Shown here: positions 6,934 through 9,429 of the stretch, one piece after another
How positions within the stretch are numbered: position 1 is the stretch's first letter
Layout: each line of letters starts with the position of its first letter
From: CAZABG01 sp964483465
Lineage (GTDB): Bacteria; Chlamydiota; Chlamydiia; Chlamydiales; Parachlamydiaceae
Reading direction: 5' to 3'
Assembly: GCA_964483465.1 (NCBI GenBank)
Contig: CAZABG010000092.1
Span: 1 to 9,429 of the forward strand
Length of the DNA: 9,429 nucleotides
Made by a program: the position numbers and the translations under genes
The notes under the pieces: generated by a model
What the model saw: only the letters and a program-made list of their open reading frames with translations
What the model was told of the DNA's origin: nothing
The model's database searches: none

Positions 6934-6939
6934 TATAAT
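6934..6939 (+). promoter_or_regulatory. Possible -10 box for the carotenoid operon
   Basis: A TATAAT hexamer lies just after the rhodopsin stop codon. No -35 match is found 16-18 bases upstream. If used, transcription would start at about 6946, the first base of the terminator hairpin, and the carotenoid mRNA would begin with that hairpin. AT-rich sequence makes chance occurrence likely. Confidence 0.25.
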
Positions 6940-6945
6940 CTATAT

Positions 6946-6974
6946 AACCCGGCAGCACGGCTGCTGGGTTTTTT
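6946..6974 (+). terminator. Strong intrinsic terminator after the rhodopsin gene
   Basis: AACCCGGCAGC (6946-6956) pairs with GCTGCTGGGTT (6960-6970) around an ACG loop: an 11-bp stem with one G-T wobble, followed by a T run to 6974. It begins 15 bases after the rhodopsin stop. The next gene starts only 25 bases later, so some readthrough, or a promoter inside this segment, is needed to express crtI. Confidence 0.88.
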
Positions 6975-6999
6975 ATTAAACCTCTAACAGTTTTTATCC

Positions 7000-8487
7000 A
7001 TGCTTAAGAAAAAAAAAGTACTTTGCATTGGTGCGGGTTTCGGCGGCATTGCTGCCTCCTTAAGGCTTCGGGCTAAAGGATATGAAGTCAATATTATTGA
7101 TAGGCTTCCGCAGCTTGGCGGAAGAGCGCAGGTATTTGAAAAAGAGGGATTCCTTTTTGATGGAGGCCCCACCGTCCTTACAGCCCCCATCCTTTTTGAA
7201 GAGCTCTTTCAGCTTTTTAATAAGAGTATGAAAGACTACGTCGAAATTCTTCCTCTTGATTTATGGTACCGCTACCAATTCGAAGATGGTAAATTTCTTG
7301 ATTATGGAAGCGACTTAGCTTCTTTATTAAAGCAAATTGAAAAATTCAATCCGGATGATGTCGCAGGATACAACAAGTTACTCAAATTTTCGGAAAAGAT
7401 TTTTAATGTGGGGTTTCAAAAGTTATCCGATCAACCTTTCTCCTCTTTTGCTCCCCTTATGAAAGCTCTTCCAGCTATGATCAGGTTGAAAAGCTATAAA
7501 TCGGTATATAGCTTAGTTTCAAGCTTTATCGAAGATGACTATTTAAGGAAGGCATTTACTATTTCTCCTCTACTTGTGGGAGGCAACCCTTTTACAACCA
7601 CATCTATTTATGCTCTCATACACTTTCTAGAAAGGAAGTGGGGGGTTCACTTTCCTAAGGGGGGAACAAAAAATCTTGTTAACGCTTTAAAGAAACTTAT
7701 GGAAGAAGAGGGGATAAAAATTAGTCTGAATACCTCGGTAAAAGAGATTTTAGTAGAAAATGGAAAAGCGGTCGGCGTTCTAACAGATCGTGATGAAAAA
7801 ATGGATGCAGACATTATTGTTGTAAACGGAGATCCTGCCTACATCTATAAGAATCTATTACCTCGCTTTAAGCGAAAAAAATGGACCGATGAAAAAATTG
7901 ATAGACTCTCTTATTCAATGGGTCTTTTCGTTCTTTATTTTGGAACGCATAAACAGTATCCTGAGATCCCTCATCATACTATTCTTTTTGGAAAAACGTA
8001 TAAAGAATTGCTGACTGAAATTTTCGAGTCTAAAAACCTAACTGATGATCTAAGCGTCTATCTTCATCGTCCTTCGGCAAGCGATCCATCGTTTGCGCCG
8101 CAAGGTAAAGATACTTTCTACGCTCTTGCACCGGTGCCTCATTTGCAAGCATCAATTGATTGGCAAAAGGAGGGCCCCAAATTTCAAGCTAAAATGATTA
8201 ATTTCCTAGAAAGAAGAGGGTTGAAGGATTTGAGGAATAATCTGGCCGTTTCTTTTTTCCGTAGTCCGCAAGATTTTCGAAATGACTATTTTTCAGAATG
8301 GGGCGCAGGCTTTTCGATTGCCCCTTTATTTAAACAATCGGCATATTTTCGTTTTCACAATAAATCTGAGGAAGTGGAGTCTCTCTACTTTGTTGGAGCT
8401 GGAACTCATCCTGGAGCCGGTATGCCTGGAGTATTATGTTCAGCGAAAGTTCTTGAAAAGATTTCGATTGAGCGGGGAGGTTTATGA
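7000..8487 (+). CDS. crtI: Phytoene desaturase CrtI
   Basis: CrtI is an FAD-dependent, membrane-associated enzyme that desaturates phytoene, usually to lycopene. The 495 residues match the family's length. The N-terminal dinucleotide fold is GAGFGG (11-16) with an acidic Asp34 at the end of strand 2, then GGRA (40-43) and FDGGPTVLT (53-61). The C-terminal FAD/substrate signature GAGTHPGAGMPGV spans 466-478. The number of desaturation steps cannot be read from sequence; a related carotenoid oxidoreductase (CrtN- or CrtD-like) is possible, but adjacency to a CrtB-type synthase favours CrtI. The ATG at 7000 is required because the Rossmann strand begins at residue 7. No Shine-Dalgarno sequence precedes it (CTAACAGTTTTTATCC), and the preceding rhodopsin terminator is very close, so expression may be weak or dependent on readthrough. 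The end overlaps the crtB start by four bases. Confidence 0.94.
   Translation: MLKKKKVLCIGAGFGGIAASLRLRAKGYEVNIIDRLPQLGGRAQVFEKEGFLFDGGPTVLTAPILFEELFQLFNKSMKDYVEILPLDLWYRYQFEDGKFLDYGSDLASLLKQIEKFNPDDVAGYNKLLKFSEKIFNVGFQKLSDQPFSSFAPLMKALPAMIRLKSYKSVYSLVSSFIEDDYLRKAFTISPLLVGGNPFTTTSIYALIHFLERKWGVHFPKGGTKNLVNALKKLMEEEGIKISLNTSVKEILVENGKAVGVLTDRDEKMDADIIVVNGDPAYIYKNLLPRFKRKKWTDEKIDRLSYSMGLFVLYFGTHKQYPEIPHHTILFGKTYKELLTEIFESKNLTDDLSVYLHRPSASDPSFAPQGKDTFYALAPVPHLQASIDWQKEGPKFQAKMINFLERRGLKDLRNNLAVSFFRSPQDFRNDYFSEWGAGFSIAPLFKQSAYFRFHNKSEEVESLYFVGAGTHPGAGMPGVLCSAKVLEKISIERGGL
8474..8480 (+). promoter_or_regulatory. Ribosome binding site of crtB inside crtI
   Basis: GGGGAGG lies within the last codons of crtI, three bases before the crtB ATG at 8484. 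Together with the ATGA overlap this supports translation of crtB both directly and by coupling. The site is much stronger than the crtI start, which has none. Confidence 0.6.
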
Positions 8488-9353
8488 CGAATCGGGAAGT
8501 GCTAAGAAAAAACGGAAAAGCTTTTTCATGGGCAACTTCTTTTATGCCAAGTAGTCAGGCGCATGATATCTCAAATTTATATGCATTTTGCCGATTTGTA
8601 GATGACCATGTCGATCTTAAGAATGGCTCTTGCGATTTCATCAAAGAGGATTTAAAAAGAGGGGCAAGCTCCGTTTATGAGGTTTTAGAGGTGATTGATC
8701 TTTTAAAACAGGGCAAAATTGAGCTATCTCCTCTTATAATACTGATTGATACGATTGATCGGGATCGAAAAGGACTGCAAATCCAAAGTAAGAAAGAGCT
8801 TATTCGTTATTGCTATGGAGTCGCATCAACGGTGGGTCTTTTAATGTGCCAAATCTTTGAGATAAAAAATGAAAATGCCTTTCCTTTTGCAATTGATTTA
8901 GGGATCGCGATGCAGCTTACGAATATAGCAAGAGATATATTCGAAGATGCGAAGAATAATCGCATATACCTTCCGCAAGATAGTTTTAAACAGGGGATTA
9001 CTCCTAAATGTATTTTGAGCGGATTGAGAAAACAAGAGATTTTAGAGGTGCAGGAGGAAATTCTGAAATTAAGCGATTTATATTACAAAAGTGCCGATAA
9101 AGGGATGCGGTTTCTTCCTTTCAAAACGCGGCTTTCAATCTTAATCGCCTCGAGATTATATCAAGCAAAAGGCTCTAAGATACGTTCAAATCCAAATAAA
9201 TTTTATGAAATAAGAGCGGATGTCGGTCTTTTTGGCAAATGTTATCAAACATTGAGAGCCGTTTCAGCTTTCCCGTTTCTCTCTATGATATCGAATGAAC
9301 ATGATTCATCTTTGCATAGAGATTTAATTTATTTACCATATTCAAATTCATGA
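8484..9353 (+). CDS. crtB: Phytoene synthase CrtB
   Basis: CrtB condenses two geranylgeranyl diphosphates to phytoene, the first committed step to carotenoids, at the membrane. The 289-residue protein shows the trans-isoprenyl synthase signatures. The first Asp-rich motif is in YAFCRFVDDHVD (33-44, DDxxD at 40-44). Helix YCYGVASTVG is at 109-118. The second Asp-rich motif is in QLTNIARDIFED (144-155, with Asp151 and Asp155 as Mg-binding candidates), followed by RIYLP (160-164). The order crtI-crtB with an ATGA overlap at 8484-8487 marks one operon. A squalene synthase-like or CrtM (C30) activity is possible from fold alone, but coupling with CrtI, a cyclase-like next gene and a retinal-requiring rhodopsin favours the C40 route. 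The substrate GGPP must come from a gene outside the window. Confidence 0.94.
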   Translation: MTNREVLRKNGKAFSWATSFMPSSQAHDISNLYAFCRFVDDHVDLKNGSCDFIKEDLKRGASSVYEVLEVIDLLKQGKIELSPLIILIDTIDRDRKGLQIQSKKELIRYCYGVASTVGLLMCQIFEIKNENAFPFAIDLGIAMQLTNIARDIFEDAKNNRIYLPQDSFKQGITPKCILSGLRKQEILEVQEEILKLSDLYYKSADKGMRFLPFKTRLSILIASRLYQAKGSKIRSNPNKFYEIRADVGLFGKCYQTLRAVSAFPFLSMISNEHDSSLHRDLIYLPYSNS

Positions 9354-9429
9354 AAGATATTCTTATTTTAGGAGCCGGACTTGCTGGATTAAGTTTAGCG
9401 CATAGGCTCGCGAAAGAGGGGGTTAAGAT
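9350..9429 (+). CDS. crtY: Start of a FAD-binding protein, likely lycopene cyclase CrtY (truncated by the window)
   Basis: The ATG overlaps the crtB stop (ATGA, 9350-9353), and 26 residues are visible before the window ends. They form a dinucleotide-binding strand-turn-helix: DILILGAGLAGLSLAHRL (residues 3-20, GxGxxG at 8-13). This N-terminus is typical of CrtY-type lycopene cyclases, which convert lycopene to beta-carotene, the precursor of retinal. The position in a crtI-crtB operon next to a rhodopsin supports this. The fragment alone cannot exclude another FAD oxidoreductase, such as a second desaturase or a ketolase-like enzyme. Confidence 0.62.
   Translation, partial: MKDILILGAGLAGLSLAHRLAKEGVK

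Noticed and set aside
6984..7190. Open frame on the - strand over the start of crtI
   Set aside because: It lies opposite conserved CrtI Rossmann sequence and shows no family features.
8282..8554. Second + frame spanning the crtI/crtB junction
   Set aside because: It overlaps the conserved CrtI C-terminus and CrtB N-terminus in another frame and has no recognisable protein content.
1..9429. tRNA or rRNA genes, CRISPR arrays, insertion sequences
   Set aside because: No cloverleaf-like segments, spaced direct repeats, transposase genes or paired terminal repeats were seen by eye on either strand.

Overview
The window is AT-rich, gene-dense bacterial DNA with no gap over 300 bases. It holds the 3' part of a DNA ligase gene, a run of three unfamiliar genes that look like secreted or host-directed proteins, and a light-use cassette of a microbial rhodopsin followed by carotenoid genes. 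No single gene fixes the organism. The best guess is a Gram-negative, host-associated lineage of the environmental Chlamydiae type (Parachlamydiales or Simkaniaceae-like). It rests on the NAD-dependent ligase, Ser/Lys/Glu-rich proteins with eukaryote-like or degenerate-enzyme domains, and low GC. This is inference, not proof.

Layout: (1) 1-1745, ligA lacking its 5' end, whose stop overlaps the start of (2) 1742-2929, an unknown 395-residue protein with an HGT motif. (3) 2981-4204 encodes a 407-residue protein whose middle looks like a C39 peptidase fold with Ser at the catalytic Cys position. (4) 4305-5363 encodes a 352-residue hydrophilic protein with a possible SH2-like domain lacking the phosphotyrosine-binding Arg. 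All of these are on the + strand. (5) 5540-6022, on the - strand, encodes a small secreted fasciclin (FAS1) protein. It diverges from (6) 6175-6930, a xanthorhodopsin-type proton-pump rhodopsin with a clear TTGACA/TATATT promoter and Shine-Dalgarno sequence, ended by a strong intrinsic terminator. (7) 7000-8487 crtI, (8) 8484-9353 crtB and (9) 9350-9429+ (start of a likely lycopene cyclase, crtY) form a tightly overlapping carotenoid operon.

How the genes fit together: CrtB makes phytoene from two GGPP, CrtI desaturates it to lycopene, and the truncated third gene would cyclise lycopene to beta-carotene, the precursor of retinal. Retinal is the chromophore bound at Lys227 of the rhodopsin. 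The GGPP synthase and the beta-carotene cleavage enzyme (blh/brp type) are not in the window; the latter may lie just downstream. The rhodopsin has the DTE proton-pump motif and the green-tuning Leu. It carries Phe where xanthorhodopsin has the Gly that lets a carotenoid antenna dock, so here the carotenoids probably serve mainly as retinal precursors. The main points of interest are this phototrophy cassette beside effector-like genes, the predicted dead C39-like protein and the SH2-like protein.
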